Source: Mitsuaria sp. 7
Lineage (GTDB): Bacteria; Pseudomonadota; Gammaproteobacteria; Burkholderiales; Burkholderiaceae_C
NCBI RefSeq assembly: GCF_001653795.1
Contig: NZ_CP011514.1
Span: 1,052,163 to 1,116,162, forward strand
DNA: 64,000 nt
Reading direction: 5' to 3'
Made by a program: the position numbers and the translations under genes
Shown here: in pieces, positions 37,164-46,599 of the stretch
How positions within the stretch are numbered: position 1 is the stretch's first letter
Layout: each line of letters starts with the position of its first letter
The notes under the pieces: generated by a model
Database searches by the model: none
What the model was told of the DNA's origin: nothing
What the model saw: the letters and a program-made list of their open reading frames with translations, nothing else

Positions 37164-39302
37164 ATGAGCACGACCCCCGCCGGCGCCAGCGAAGTGCCGG
37201 ACCCGATTCCCGATCCGTCCACCCCTGCGGCTGCCGTCCCCGCTGCTGCACCCGCTGCTGCACCTGCTGCTGCACCTGCCGCCGCCCCCGCGGCCTCCCA
37301 CGCCGACGAGTGGAACGCCCAGTCCGCGGCCATCGAGGCCGCCGAGTCGCGTCGCGTCGCCGACATGGAACGCGCCGCGCGCGAGGGCCGGGACCGCCTG
37401 CTGGCCGAAGTGCTGGCGCTGCCGGCGCTGCCGGGCGTCTACCGCTACTTCGACGCGCAGGACCACGTCCTCTATGTCGGCAAGGCGAAGAACCTCAAGC
37501 GCCGCGTCTCGAGCTATTTCCAGAAGGACCACGGCGGCACGCGCATCGGCATGATGATCGCGCGCATCGCGCGGCTGGAGACCACGGTGGTGCGCACCGA
37601 GGCCGAGGCGCTGCTGCTCGAGAACAACCTGATCAAGGCGCTCAACCCGCGGTTCAACATCCTGTTCCGCGACGACAAGAGCTACCCCTACATGCGCCTG
37701 TCCGGCCACGCGTGGCCGCGCATCAGCTACTACCGCGGCGCGGTGGACCGGCGCCACCGCTACTTCGGTCCGTTCCCGAGCGCCTGGGCGGTGAAGGAAT
37801 CGATCCAGCTGATCCAGAAGGTCTTCCAGCTGCGGACCTGCGAGGACACCGTCTTCAACAACCGCAGCCGGCCCTGCCTGCTGCACCAGATCCATCGCTG
37901 CACCGCGCCCTGCGTGCCCGAGGGGCAGAACGACGACTACCGCCGCAACGTCAGCAACGCGGAGCGTTTCCTGCTCGGCGAGACGCAGGAGGTGATGGAC
38001 GCGCTGCAGGCGCAGATGATGACGCACGCCGAACGCTTCGAGTACGAGCAGGCCGCGGGCATCCGCAACCAGATCACCGCGCTGTCCAAGGTGCTGCAGC
38101 AGCAGGCCGTGGACGAGAACAGCGCGACCGGCCGCGACCGCGACGTCGACATCCTCGCGGTGAAGCTGCAGGGCGGGCGCGCCTGCGTGAACCTGGCGAT
38201 GGTGCGCGGCGGGCGGCACCTGGGCGACCGCGCGTATTTCCCCAAGCACGTCGACGACGCGACCGCCGTCCAGCTGCTGGACGACGAGGACCTGACCCCG
38301 GTGGAAGGCGAGGACGGCGCCGTCCGCGTCGAGCCGCCCAGCCCCGAGCGCCTGGTGCTGGAAGCCTTCATCGCGCAGCACTACCTGGAGATGGCCGTGC
38401 CCTCGCTGCTGGTGCTGTCGGAAGCGGTCGACCCCGCGCTGGCGGAGGCCCTGAGCGTGCAGGCCGGGTACCGCGTCACGACGCAGGCCCAGCCCCGCGG
38501 CCAGCGCCGCATCTGGCAGGAGATGTGCGTCAAGGGCGCGGAGATCGCGCTGGCGAGACTGCTGTCGGAGGAGGGCTCCCAGCAGGCGCGCACGCGGGCG
38601 CTGATCGACGCGCTGGACCTCAGCGTCACCGATCTCGACAAGTTCCGCATCGAGTGTTTCGACATCAGCCACACGGCCGGCGAAGCGACGCAGGCCTCCT
38701 GCGTCGTCTTCGAAGGCCACCAGATGCAGAGCGCCCAGTACCGGCGCTTCAACATCGACGGCATCACCGGCGGCGACGACTACGCGGCGATGCGCCAGGT
38801 CCTGACACGCCGTTACAGCAAGATGGCCGAGGCCGCCCAGAATGGCACCGGCCGCATGCCGGACCTGGTGCTGGTGGACGGCGGCAAGGGTCAGGTCTCG
38901 ATGGCGCGCGGCGTGTTCGAGGAACTCGGTGTCGACCTGGGCCTGATCGTCGGCGTTGAAAAGGGCGAAGGGCGCAAGGTCGGGCTCGAGGAACTGGTCT
39001 TCGCCGACGGGCGCGAGAAGGTCTACCTCGGACGCGATTCGGCGGCGCTGATGCTGGTGGCCCAGATCCGCGACGAGGCCCACCGCTTCGCCATCACCGG
39101 CATGCGGGCCAAGCGCGCGTCGATCCGCACGGGCGGCTCGCGGCTGGAGGACGTGCCCGGCGTCGGGCCGAAGAAGCGCGCGCAACTGCTGCAGCGCTTC
39201 GGCGGCGTGCGCGGCGTGTCCGGCGCGAGCGTCGAGGAGCTCTGCACCGTCAAGGGCATCTCGCGCGAGCTCGCCGAAGAAATCTATCGCGCGCTGCATT
39301 GA
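37164..39302 (+). CDS. uvrC: Excinuclease ABC subunit C (UvrC)
   Basis: Makes both incisions in nucleotide excision repair with UvrAB. The 712 residues show a GIY-YIG domain starting near residue 90 ([24 protein letters not shown]), a UVR motif, an RNase H-like nuclease ([28 protein letters not shown]), and C-terminal HhH repeats ([14 protein letters not shown]). A roughly 70-residue alanine/proline N-terminal extension with tandem PAAA units is unusual; an in-frame ATG at about 37366 would remove it. pgsA lies downstream, as in many Proteobacteria. Confidence 0.96.
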   Translation: MSTTPAGASEVPDPIPDPSTPAAAVPAAAPAAAPAAAPAAAPAASHADEWNAQSAAIEAAESRRVADMERAAREGRDRLLAEVLALPALPGVYRYFDAQDHVLYVGKAKNLKRRVSSYFQKDHGGTRIGMMIARIARLETTVVRTEAEALLLENNLIKALNPRFNILFRDDKSYPYMRLSGHAWPRISYYRGAVDRRHRYFGPFPSAWAVKESIQLIQKVFQLRTCEDTVFNNRSRPCLLHQIHRCTAPCVPEGQNDDYRRNVSNAERFLLGETQEVMDALQAQMMTHAERFEYEQAAGIRNQITALSKVLQQQAVDENSATGRDRDVDILAVKLQGGRACVNLAMVRGGRHLGDRAYFPKHVDDATAVQLLDDEDLTPVEGEDGAVRVEPPSPERLVLEAFIAQHYLEMAVPSLLVLSEAVDPALAEALSVQAGYRVTTQAQPRGQRRIWQEMCVKGAEIALARLLSEEGSQQARTRALIDALDLSVTDLDKFRIECFDISHTAGEATQASCVVFEGHQMQSAQYRRFNIDGITGGDDYAAMRQVLTRRYSKMAEAAQNGTGRMPDLVLVDGGKGQVSMARGVFEELGVDLGLIVGVEKGEGRKVGLEELVFADGREKVYLGRDSAALMLVAQIRDEAHRFAITGMRAKRASIRTGGSRLEDVPGVGPKKRAQLLQRFGGVRGVSGASVEELCTVKGISRELAEEIYRALH

Positions 39303-39329
39303 ACGGCGCGCGGCTTGTTGGGAACAGAC

Positions 39330-39905
39330 ATGACAACGATCGATCGAACGACCCGGGTGGGCCTGCTGCCGCGCCTGGTGCCCATGGCGCGCTGGAGCGG
39401 CAAGCTGGCGCTCGCGCTGTCGCTGGCGGCCTGCGGCTCGCCGACGCAGCGGCAGCCGGAACGTCCTCCCGTGCAGGAAGCGCCGCGCGCGCCCGTCGCC
39501 ACGCCGGTCGCGCCGGGCGGCCCGGTGCCGACCTCGCCGGCGGTGCGCCGCGGCCTGCCGCTGCCCGCGCCGCACGCGGTCGGCACGCATGAGGACCTGC
39601 GCCGCCAGGCGGCGCAACGCATGGTCGCCGCCAATCCGGACGGCACCTACATGGGCGAGGTGCCGCCGGAGCTGCTGGCGATCCCGGTGCTGGAGATCGA
39701 ACTCAACCAGGACGGTTCCATCAAGCACATCCGCGTGCTGCGCAAGCCGACCCAGGCCGAGGACACCATCGAGGTCGCCATCGCGGCCGTGCGCCGCGCC
39801 GCGCCGTTCGGCGACGTGAGTCGGCTGCCCAAGCCCTGGAAGTTCGTCGAGGTCTTCCTGTTCGACGACGACCGGCGCTTCAAGCCGCGGACGCTGGACG
39901 ATTGA
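39330..39905 (+). CDS. Putative lipoprotein, function unknown
   Basis: A 191-residue protein whose hydrophobic stretch ALALSLAACGS fits a lipoprotein signal (lipobox LAAC). A proline-rich linker follows, then a folded C-terminal domain (about 90-185) resembling a TonB-C-like region (IPVLEIELNQDGSIKHIRVLRKPT). The start may be ATG 39330 or ATG 39384, which gives a shorter N-region. It sits between uvrC and pgsA. Confidence 0.7.
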   Translation: MTTIDRTTRVGLLPRLVPMARWSGKLALALSLAACGSPTQRQPERPPVQEAPRAPVATPVAPGGPVPTSPAVRRGLPLPAPHAVGTHEDLRRQAAQRMVAANPDGTYMGEVPPELLAIPVLEIELNQDGSIKHIRVLRKPTQAEDTIEVAIAAVRRAAPFGDVSRLPKPWKFVEVFLFDDDRRFKPRTLDD

Positions 39906-39967
39906 GGCTCGACGATTAAGAGAAGACCGACGGTTCCGCGCCGTGAAACGTGGGCACAATGCCGCCC

Positions 39968-40534
39968 ATGTTCTGGACGCTGCCAACCCTGCTGACCTGG
40001 GCCCGCATCGTGGCCATCCCGCTGATCGTCGGGGTGTTCCACCTGCAGATGTCGCCCGCCCATCAAAACCTGCTGGCCACCGTCCTCTTCATCACGGTGG
40101 CGCTGACCGACTGGGCGGACGGCTACCTGGCGCGCAAGCTCAACCAGACCTCGTCCTTCGGTGCGTTCCTAGACCCGGTGGCCGACAAGTTCCTGGTCTG
40201 CGCGGCGCTGCTGGTGCTGCTGGAGCAGCAGCGCGTGGACGCGCTCGTTGCGCTGGTCATCGTCGGGCGGGAGATCGCCATCTCCGCGCTGCGCGAGTGG
40301 ATGGCGCAGATCGGCGCCTCGCGCTCGGTGGCGGTGCACGTCCTGGGCAAGCTCAAGACGACGGTGCAGATGGTGGCCATCCCCTTCCTGCTGTTCGACG
40401 GCAGGCTGTTCGAGGTCATCAACACGCGGATCTGGGGCACCTGGCTGATCTACCTGGCCGCGGTGCTGACCATCTGGTCGATGGTCTATTACCTGCAGAA
40501 GGCACTGCCCGAGATCCGGGCCAAGGCGCGCTGA
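39968..40534 (+). CDS. pgsA: CDP-diacylglycerol-glycerol-3-phosphate 3-phosphatidyltransferase
   Basis: Inner-membrane enzyme making phosphatidylglycerophosphate. The CDP-alcohol phosphotransferase motif is complete: D51-G-x2-A-R56, G65, D69 and D73 in DGYLARKL...GAFLDPVADK. Four or more helices. The length is 188 residues from ATG 39968. Confidence 0.95.
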   Translation: MFWTLPTLLTWARIVAIPLIVGVFHLQMSPAHQNLLATVLFITVALTDWADGYLARKLNQTSSFGAFLDPVADKFLVCAALLVLLEQQRVDALVALVIVGREIAISALREWMAQIGASRSVAVHVLGKLKTTVQMVAIPFLLFDGRLFEVINTRIWGTWLIYLAAVLTIWSMVYYLQKALPEIRAKAR

Positions 40535-40752
40535 TTCCGCCGGCGAAATCCCCCGTTCGCGGGAAACGATGAAACAGCGTGTGAAGAGTGCGTTCGAATG
40601 CGGGATTCAAGCGGGACGCTGTCCCCTGGGTGACCGTCGCGCGACCCCCTTGTATCGGGACTTCCCCCTTGTCTGGACCGCAGGGCAATGCGTCTAGAAT
40701 CCGCTTCCCGCGCCGTTCGGGCGGCCTGGCAAACCAATGAGGGGGTACCTTC

Positions 40753-41025
40753 GTGAACAAGTCCGAATTGATCGAGCACATCGCCAAGCAGGCGGACATT
40801 TCCAAGGCGGCCGCGGGGCGCGCACTGGAAGCCGTGATCGGTGGTGTGAAGACCACGCTCAAGAAGAACGGGACCGTGTCGCTGGTAGGCTTCGGCACCT
40901 TCAGCGTCACGAAGAGAGCGGCGCGCACCGGCCGCAACCCGCGCACGAACGAGGCGATCAAGATCAAGTCGGCGAAGGTGCCGAAGTTCCGTCCGGGCAA
41001 GGCCCTGAAGGACGCGGTGAACTGA
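40753..41025 (+). CDS. hupB: DNA-binding protein HU-beta
   Basis: Nucleoid protein of 90 residues with the HU signature: [31 protein letters not shown] and [16 protein letters not shown]. The GTG start at 40753 is preceded by GAGGGGG. A TAGAAT -10-like box is at 40695-40700. It precedes tRNA-Val and ppiD in the usual Burkholderiales order. Confidence 0.96.
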   Translation: MNKSELIEHIAKQADISKAAAGRALEAVIGGVKTTLKKNGTVSLVGFGTFSVTKRAARTGRNPRTNEAIKIKSAKVPKFRPGKALKDAVN

Positions 41026-41047
41026 AGGCCGTGAACTGAAAGATTCC

Positions 41048-41123
41048 GGGCGCTTAGCTCAGTTGGTAGAGCACCTCCCTTACACGGAGATTGTCGGCGG
41101 TTCGAGCCCGTCAGCGCCCACCA
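41048..41123 (+). tRNA. tRNA-Val (anticodon UAC)
   Basis: A 76-base cloverleaf with acceptor GGGCGCT/AGCGCCC, D-arm AGCTCAGTTGGTAGAGC, anticodon loop CTTACAC giving TAC, T-loop TTCGAGC and encoded CCA. The anticodon stem has one C-A mismatch at its base. Confidence 0.96.
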
Positions 41124-41137
41124 GAAAACCGAGGCAG

Positions 41138-41196
41138 GTCCACGTCGTCCGTGGACTAGAATGCCGCGGCCCAAAGGCGAACCCCGGTTCGCCTTT
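41138..41196 (+). terminator. Two hairpins after tRNA-Val
   Basis: GTCCACG/CGTGGAC with loop TCGTC at 41138-41156, then a perfect 10-base stem AAAGGCGAAC/GTTCGCCTTT with loop CCCG at 41173-41196. They lie in the gap to ppiD and may end the hupB-tRNA transcript. Confidence 0.6.
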
Positions 41197-41261
41197 GTCG
41201 TATCTGACGGGCCATTGAAACCTGTCTTAAAACGTGTCTTAAAAAAGACCTGAGGTTGTTG

Positions 41262-43175
41262 ATGTTCGATTTCGTACGCAAGCACACGCGGCTGTTCCAG
41301 TTCCTGCTGCTGATCCTGATCGTGCCGTCGTTCGTGCTGGTCGGCGTGGAGGGCTACAGCCGCTTCATGGAAGGCGGCAACACGGCGGTCGCGGCCGTCG
41401 ACGGCCACAAGATCACGCAGGCCGAATGGGACGACGCGCAGAAGAAGCAGGTCGAGCGCATGCGCATGGAAGCGCCGACGATGGACCCCAAGGTCTTCGA
41501 CTCGCCGGAAGTGCGCAAGGACGTGCTGGAGAACCTGATGCGCGAGCGCGTGCTCGCCGCCGTGGTGGCCGATGAACATCGCACCATCAGCAACGACCAG
41601 TTGCTGGAGCTGATCAAGACGGATCCGCAACTCGCGCCGCTGCGCGACGTGGAAACCGCCAAGCGCATCGCCGCGCAGCAGGGCCTGACGGTCGACGGCC
41701 TGCTGCAGAGCGTGCGCCAGAGCCTGCAGGTCAACGGCGTGCTGGGCCCGATCGCGCAGAGCGCGCTGCCCACGCAGGCCAGCGCCAACCTGGCCTTCGA
41801 CGCGCTGCTGCAGCAGCGCGAGCTGCAGTTTCAGGCCTTCGCCGCGAAGGACTTCGCCGCCTCGCTGACGCCGAAGGATGCGGACCTCGAGGCCTACTAC
41901 AAGGACCCGAAGGTGTCTGCGAAGTTCCAGCTGCCGGAAAGCGCGGACATCGAGTACGTCGTGCTGGATGTCGGCTCGCTGCAAGCCGGCGTGACCGTCA
42001 ATCCGGACGACGTGCAGAAGTTCTACGAATCGAACAAGCCGCGCTTCACGGCCGATGAGGAGCGTCGCGCGAGCCACATCCTGATCAAGGCCAGCGCCGA
42101 CATGCCCGCGGCCGACAAGGCCAAGGCGAAGGCCAAGGCCGACGAACTGCTGGCCGAGGCGCGCAAGAACCCGGCCGGCTTCGCCGAGCTGGCCAAGAAG
42201 AATTCCGAAGACCCGGGTTCGGGCCCCAACGGCGGCGACCTGGACTTCTTCGGCAAGGGCGCGATGGTCAAGCCCTTCGAGGACGCGGTCTACGCGCTGA
42301 AGAAGGGCGAGATCAGCAACGTGGTCCAGTCCGACTTCGGTTATCACATCATCATGCTGACGGACGTGCGCGGCGGCCAGCTGCGCCCGTTCGAGACGGT
42401 CAAGGCCGGCATCGAAGCCGACCTGCGCCGTGAACTGGCGCAGAAGCGCTTCACCGAGCAGGCGGACGCCTTCACCGACGCGGTGTACAGCGACGCGGAC
42501 TCGCTGAAGCCGGCGGCCGACAAGTTCAAGCTGACGATCCAGAAGGCGAACGTGCAACGCAAGGCCGCGCCGGACGCGACCGGCGTGCTGGCGTCGCCCA
42601 AGCTGCTGGAAGCGGTGTTCGCGGCGGACTCGCTGAAGGACAAGCACAACACGGCCGCGGTCGAAGCCGGTGGCAACCAGCTGGTGTCGGCGCGCGTCGT
42701 CGCCTACAAGCCGGCGCGCGTGCCGCCGCTGGCTGAGGTCAAGCCGCTGCTGACGATGGCCTGGGTGCAGGACAACGCCGCGCAGGCCGCCAGGAAGGCC
42801 GGCGAGGCCCGCCTGGCCGAGCTGAAGAAGGGTGGCGATGCCAAGGGTCTGGGCGACGCGCTGACCGTGTCTCGCGCCAAGCCGGGCGTGCTGCCGCAGA
42901 AGGCGCTGGACCAGGTCCTGCGCGCGGATGCGGGCAAGCTGCCGGCGTACGTCGGCGTGGACGCGGGCAACGGCGACTACCTCGTGGTGAAGATCGACAA
43001 GATCCTGCCGCGCGACCCGGCGCTGATCGATGCCAAGCGTGCGGCGGAGCAGTACGCGCGCGCCTGGAGCGCGGTCGAGATGGCCAGCTACTACAACGTG
43101 CTCAAGGCCGAGTACAAGGCGGCGATCAAGCCGGCGGTGCTGAAGGCGACGGCTGCTTCGGCGCCGGCGAACTGA
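41262..43175 (+). CDS. ppiD: Periplasmic folding chaperone PpiD
   Basis: Membrane-anchored SurA/PpiD-type chaperone at the SecYEG exit. The 637 residues have one N-terminal membrane helix (LFQFLLLILIVPSFVLVGV), a SurA N-like region, and a parvulin domain (about 265-365: RASHILIKASADM through FGYHIIMLTDVR). A second degenerate parvulin-like region follows. ATG 41262 has GAGG upstream; the TTG codons before it are not needed. Confidence 0.95.
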   Translation: MFDFVRKHTRLFQFLLLILIVPSFVLVGVEGYSRFMEGGNTAVAAVDGHKITQAEWDDAQKKQVERMRMEAPTMDPKVFDSPEVRKDVLENLMRERVLAAVVADEHRTISNDQLLELIKTDPQLAPLRDVETAKRIAAQQGLTVDGLLQSVRQSLQVNGVLGPIAQSALPTQASANLAFDALLQQRELQFQAFAAKDFAASLTPKDADLEAYYKDPKVSAKFQLPESADIEYVVLDVGSLQAGVTVNPDDVQKFYESNKPRFTADEERRASHILIKASADMPAADKAKAKAKADELLAEARKNPAGFAELAKKNSEDPGSGPNGGDLDFFGKGAMVKPFEDAVYALKKGEISNVVQSDFGYHIIMLTDVRGGQLRPFETVKAGIEADLRRELAQKRFTEQADAFTDAVYSDADSLKPAADKFKLTIQKANVQRKAAPDATGVLASPKLLEAVFAADSLKDKHNTAAVEAGGNQLVSARVVAYKPARVPPLAEVKPLLTMAWVQDNAAQAARKAGEARLAELKKGGDAKGLGDALTVSRAKPGVLPQKALDQVLRADAGKLPAYVGVDAGNGDYLVVKIDKILPRDPALIDAKRAAEQYARAWSAVEMASYYNVLKAEYKAAIKPAVLKATAASAPAN

Positions 43176-43293
43176 GCGCGGTTCGACGAAGGAGAAAGGG
43201 CGGCACTCGCGCGATTCGAGCTATTTGAAAAAGAATCGCAGAAAGTGCTTCCCACAGAGGAGAAAAGTGGCCATAATCTAAGGCTTCTCCAGT

Positions 43294-43370
43294 GGTGGCT
43301 ATAGCTCAGTTGGTAGAGTCCCAGATTGTGATTCTGGTTGTCGTGGGTTCGAGTCCCATTAGCCACCCCA
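43294..43370 (+). tRNA. tRNA-His (anticodon GUG)
   Basis: A 77-base cloverleaf with the extra G-1 at 43294 opposite C73, acceptor GTGGCTA/TAGCCAC, anticodon loop with GTG, T-loop TTCGAGT and encoded CCA. It ends just before a terminator. Confidence 0.96.
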
Positions 43371-43379
43371 CCGAACAAG

Positions 43380-43414
43380 AAACGCCCGCAAGACGCAAGT
43401 CCTGCGGGCGTTTT
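43380..43414 (+). terminator. Terminator of tRNA-His
   Basis: AACGCCCGCA pairs with TGCGGGCGTT across a 12-base loop and ends in TTTT. Confidence 0.9.
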
Positions 43415-43479
43415 GCTTTGGGTCGTCCATGATCTACTTCGGACTGTGGCAAGACGCCGTCCCTCTGAGGAAGATCCGC

Positions 43480-44073
43480 ATGCGATTTCGCCGACACGCA
43501 GTTGGGATGGGTCTTCTGATCGGACTGGTCGGATTGGCGGCAGGGCTGCTGCTCGACTTCAAGAGCGCTGATTGGGCGGCTTGGGTCCAGGCTGTCGGGT
43601 CCATCGCGGCGATCCTGGTGGCGATCGAGGTGACGTCCCTTCAGCACGAGAAGGCCTTGCAGGCGAAACGCGATGATGAAGCCACGGGCATCGAATCTCG
43701 ATCCCAGTTGTTGTTCAGCATCGCTGCGGAGGCGACCTCGGCGGTCGGCCAGCAACAGGTCGATGGCATCACGACGCAAGACTGGCTGGAAAGTGATGCA
43801 GAGCGCAGCGACCGCATCTCCGTGAGCGATCGTCGCGTGAAGGCTCTTCGTGCCGCGGTTCACGAGCTCCAACTCGGCCAGTTGAGGGCCAAAGAGATTG
43901 TTGTGCTCATCGAGGCGCGCGACATCATCGATCGCATTGCCGAGCACATCTTGAGTCTTCAGGGGCCGAACCCATTCACGAGACCTCTGCTGGTTCGGCG
44001 TGCGGAGGAACTCCACGGACTCGCATTGCGGCTTCAGGTGCTCGCCTCGTGTGTTCGAGACGGGCTGGCCTGA
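43480..44073 (+). CDS. Two-helix membrane protein, unknown function
   Basis: I do not recognise this protein of 197 residues. Two membrane helices at the N-terminus (VGMGLLIGLVGLAAGLLL and WAAWVQAVGSIAAILVAIEV) are followed by a cytoplasmic helical domain of about 140 residues. ATG 43480 has GAGGA eight bases upstream. The in-frame ATG 43429 lacks one. Base composition is lower in GC than the chromosomal average here. It lies between tRNA-His and a broken hydrolase, so it is probably accessory. Confidence 0.65.
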   Translation: MRFRRHAVGMGLLIGLVGLAAGLLLDFKSADWAAWVQAVGSIAAILVAIEVTSLQHEKALQAKRDDEATGIESRSQLLFSIAAEATSAVGQQQVDGITTQDWLESDAERSDRISVSDRRVKALRAAVHELQLGQLRAKEIVVLIEARDIIDRIAEHILSLQGPNPFTRPLLVRRAEELHGLALRLQVLASCVRDGLA

Positions 44074-44116
44074 GGACGCGAACCTTCAAGGTCGCGTGCA
44101 ACAGAGGGAGATGGTC

Positions 44117-44893
44117 ATGGCTCGAATCGTCCTTGCCCATGGAATCCTGGGCTTCGGCTCCGTAGTTCCTGATCAACCGCTGCACTACTTCAACGGCATC
44201 AAGGCCATGTACGAAGAGGCAGGGCACGACGTGGCATGCCCCACGGTCAAGACACTGGGATCGCTCGACGCGAGATCGAACAGCCTTGCCAGACAGGTGC
44301 AGTAGTTATGGCCCGACGATGGAGAACCTATCCACATCATTGCGCACAGCATGGGCGGTCTGGATTGCCGACGCATGCTCGCGCGCGACAAAGACATCGC
44401 CAGACGGGTGAAATGCCTCATCACGGTCGCGACGCCGCACTTCGGTAGTCCCGTGGCAAACGCAGTCTTGAAACGTGGTCCGCTTGGGCTGCCCAATCCG
44501 ACCCGCCTGTTGACCCATTACTTTGCAGAGGACCTCGGTGCGCTCAAGGATCTGCGAGTGCGTAAGGACGACTACCCGCAAGATGAGAACGTCGACGGGG
44601 TGAAGTACTTTTGCGTGGGATGCGACGGCGGACCCATACATCGCTCCCCAGTCTTTGCGCTCACTGCCAGCATCGGAGGTTTCGGGGACGTGCGGAACGA
44701 TGGTGTCGTGAGCCTGGAGTCGGCCAGTCTTACCAACCATCGCGAAGGGCTTCGCACGACATGGCCCGTTGACCACGGTGGGGCGATCGGCTGGCCGTCA
44801 GGAGTCGGTGAGACGACGAGCGCGGCTCAACACCCACCGCCGGACCATCAGCAGCGCTACGAGGAGCTGCTCGGCTGGCTGTTGGAACCCTGA
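44117..44893 (+). pseudogene. Alpha/beta hydrolase (lipase-like) with an in-frame amber codon
   Basis: The frame encodes a lipase-like hydrolase of about 258 codons, broken only by TAG at 44303-44305 (codon 63). Before it lies MARIVLAHGILGFGS; after it LWPDDGEPIHIIAHSMGGLD with catalytic Ser78. The reading frame does not change across the stop, and sequence on both sides is family-like. A CAG-to-TAG change (Gln) would explain it. Alternatives are a sequencing error or suppression. The 5' part has GAGGGAG before ATG 44117; a restart at ATG 44351 would lose the oxyanion strand and nucleophile. Confidence 0.8.
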
Positions 44894-44924
44894 TTTACGC
44901 GTCTTCTCACGGTCTCCCTGTCGC

Positions 44925-45014
44925 TCAAACCAACGCGATCGGCGTCGACTTGAGCAATTGCTTGTATTCGTTCTTGACCACCTCCCCGCACAGACCTTTG
45001 CTTGGCGACCTCAT
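44925..45014 (-). pseudogene. C-terminal remnant of a Crp/Fnr-type regulator
   Basis: A 29-codon minus-strand frame reads ...LCGEVVKNEYKQLLKSTPIA. The Crp/Fnr gene at 46600-47319 ends CECYAVVKNEYTRLLTTPLVP. The shared VVKNEYxxLL core in matching position suggests a leftover of a related regulator whose upstream part is gone. Confidence 0.5.
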
Positions 45015-45029
45015 GGGCCGCCAGGCTCG

Positions 45030-45671
45030 TCAGCGGACATAGATGGGCACCACGATCGTGGTCGTGCAGGACAACTTCGCAGGCATCAGGTCATACGCGG
45101 CCGGCACCGGTGCCGAAGGCAGGTTGGGGTAGTTCTTGGCCAGATACGCCGTCGCCGCCTCGAGGTTGTCGGTATAGCGGATGGCCAGCCCACGCCCGTT
45201 CTGGGCGGTCATATAGCTCACATCCCCCAGATAGACCACGGGCTGATCCGGTACTGTGAAGACCATGGTCTTGTAGCCGGCGCAGGGCACGAAGTCCTGG
45301 CCCAGGACATCCGCGGTGTCCTTGAGGCGCCGGACCATCGTGATGGCTAGCACGTCGCCCTTGTGGGCCTTGCCCACCACATACCCGTCGTCAGGGCCGC
45401 TGTAGACCGCAGCCAGACCGAGCGTGTCCTCGCGGAAAGCGCCGTCCTTCACGATGCCCGGGAAGACCTTGACCCGGAAGTTGTCCGGCGACACGCCCAG
45501 CACAAAGAGCGTCTCCCCTGGGTCCACGGTCGTGCTCTTCTCTTCTTGGCACGGGCAGGGCAGCGATTCTGACAGCACCAGGAGGCCGCCGCAGTGGCCG
45601 GGAGACCACGAACCTTCCCGTTCAGCGAGGAGGGGATTGAGGGGGGAGATAGACCGGGCGCCCGATGCCAC
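45030..45671 (-). CDS. Hypothetical protein, N-terminus doubtful
   Basis: A 213-residue protein with a folded C-terminal region (GETLFVLGVSPDNFRVKVFPG onwards, four Cys in total) that I cannot name. The first 40 residues are low-complexity, with a weak hydrophobic stretch GGLLVLSESLPCPCQ that could be a decayed lipoprotein signal. No good ribosome binding site is visible for ATG 45671. It lies 22 bases downstream of the histidine kinase gene. Confidence 0.5.
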   Translation of the reverse strand: MASGARSISPLNPLLAEREGSWSPGHCGGLLVLSESLPCPCQEEKSTTVDPGETLFVLGVSPDNFRVKVFPGIVKDGAFREDTLGLAAVYSGPDDGYVVGKAHKGDVLAITMVRRLKDTADVLGQDFVPCAGYKTMVFTVPDQPVVYLGDVSYMTAQNGRGLAIRYTDNLEAATAYLAKNYPNLPSAPVPAAYDLMPAKLSCTTTIVVPIYVR

Positions 45672-45692
45672 GGATGTCAGCCCACGAGGGCA

Positions 45693-46505
45693 TCAGCTCG
45701 GGGCAGAGGCCTTCCAGAGGGGCAGCCTGAGGCAGAACTCGCTCCCCTGACCCCAGCCCTCGCTGTGCGCCGTAATCGAGCCGTCATGCAGCTCGGCGAT
45801 CGCCCTGGCCAGCGCGAGTCCCAACCCGAGGCCGTGGTAATCCGTGTCGAGCGGACGGTGCCCCTGGACATACGGTTCGAAGATGCGCCCCATCTGTTCG
45901 ACGCTGATCCCCTGGCCGTTGTCCTTCACGTGCACCGCGCAATGCCCGGCGGAGGTCACCGTCCACAGTTCAATGCATCCCTCCGCCGGCGTGTACCGGG
46001 CGGCGTTCGCGAGCAGATTGCCGACGACCTGCACCAGCCTCGTGCCATCCCCGCGCACCTGGAGCTGCGCGTCCGGAAGGAGCGTCATCAGCCGGTGCCG
46101 CTTCAATTCGCGTCCTGGCCTCGTGGCCTCCAGGGCATTCGACAAGAACTCGCGCAAGGGAACCGGCACCCGTTGGACCGTCAAGGCATGGCGCGAGACC
46201 AGCGCATGATCCAGCAGGTCCTCCACCAGGCGCTGGCAGGTGCCCAACTGACGTTCGATGACGGCCCGTTCCGCCGTGTCGTTCGGACTAGCCCTCACGT
46301 TGAGGACCCGCAGCGCGGCGCCGATCGCCGCCAGCGGATCGCGCAGCTCGTGCGCGACGAGGGCCAGGATGTCGCTGCGCCGCTGCTCGGACACCTGCAG
46401 CGCCGCGGCGCCGAATCTCAGGCCCGGATCGACTGGGGCGCCGGGCGCTAGCCCGTCGCCCGTGCCACGCATGGCAGGCATCGTGTTTTCCTGGGACAGC
46501 AACAT
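45693..46505 (-). CDS. Soluble sensor histidine kinase
   Basis: A 270-residue kinase with only HisKA and HATPase parts. Phosphoacceptor His52 lies in VAHELRDPLAAI. The N box (VGNLLANAARYTP), VKDNGQGIS and GLGLGLALARAIAELHDG are intact. There is no membrane segment or PAS domain, so the signal must come from a partner or internal cue. No response regulator is adjacent. ATG 46505 and ATG 46481 both have AGGA sites. Confidence 0.88.
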   Translation of the reverse strand: MLLSQENTMPAMRGTGDGLAPGAPVDPGLRFGAAALQVSEQRRSDILALVAHELRDPLAAIGAALRVLNVRASPNDTAERAVIERQLGTCQRLVEDLLDHALVSRHALTVQRVPVPLREFLSNALEATRPGRELKRHRLMTLLPDAQLQVRGDGTRLVQVVGNLLANAARYTPAEGCIELWTVTSAGHCAVHVKDNGQGISVEQMGRIFEPYVQGHRPLDTDYHGLGLGLALARAIAELHDGSITAHSEGWGQGSEFCLRLPLWKASAPS

Positions 46506-46599
46506 CGCGGATCCTGAAGGCGAGGAGGGACTTCACGCTGATCCTCCTGTGCCGGACCCGTCTGTGCGGCGACGAACCCACCGCCGCCGTGGTTCAGGT

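Noticed and set aside
36804..39986. 1060-codon minus-strand frame across uvrC
   Set aside because: Antisense shadow; UvrC domains are clear on the plus strand.
44303..44305. Recoded amber (pyrrolysine or readthrough)
   Set aside because: No stem-loop or cognate system in view; a point mutation is simpler.
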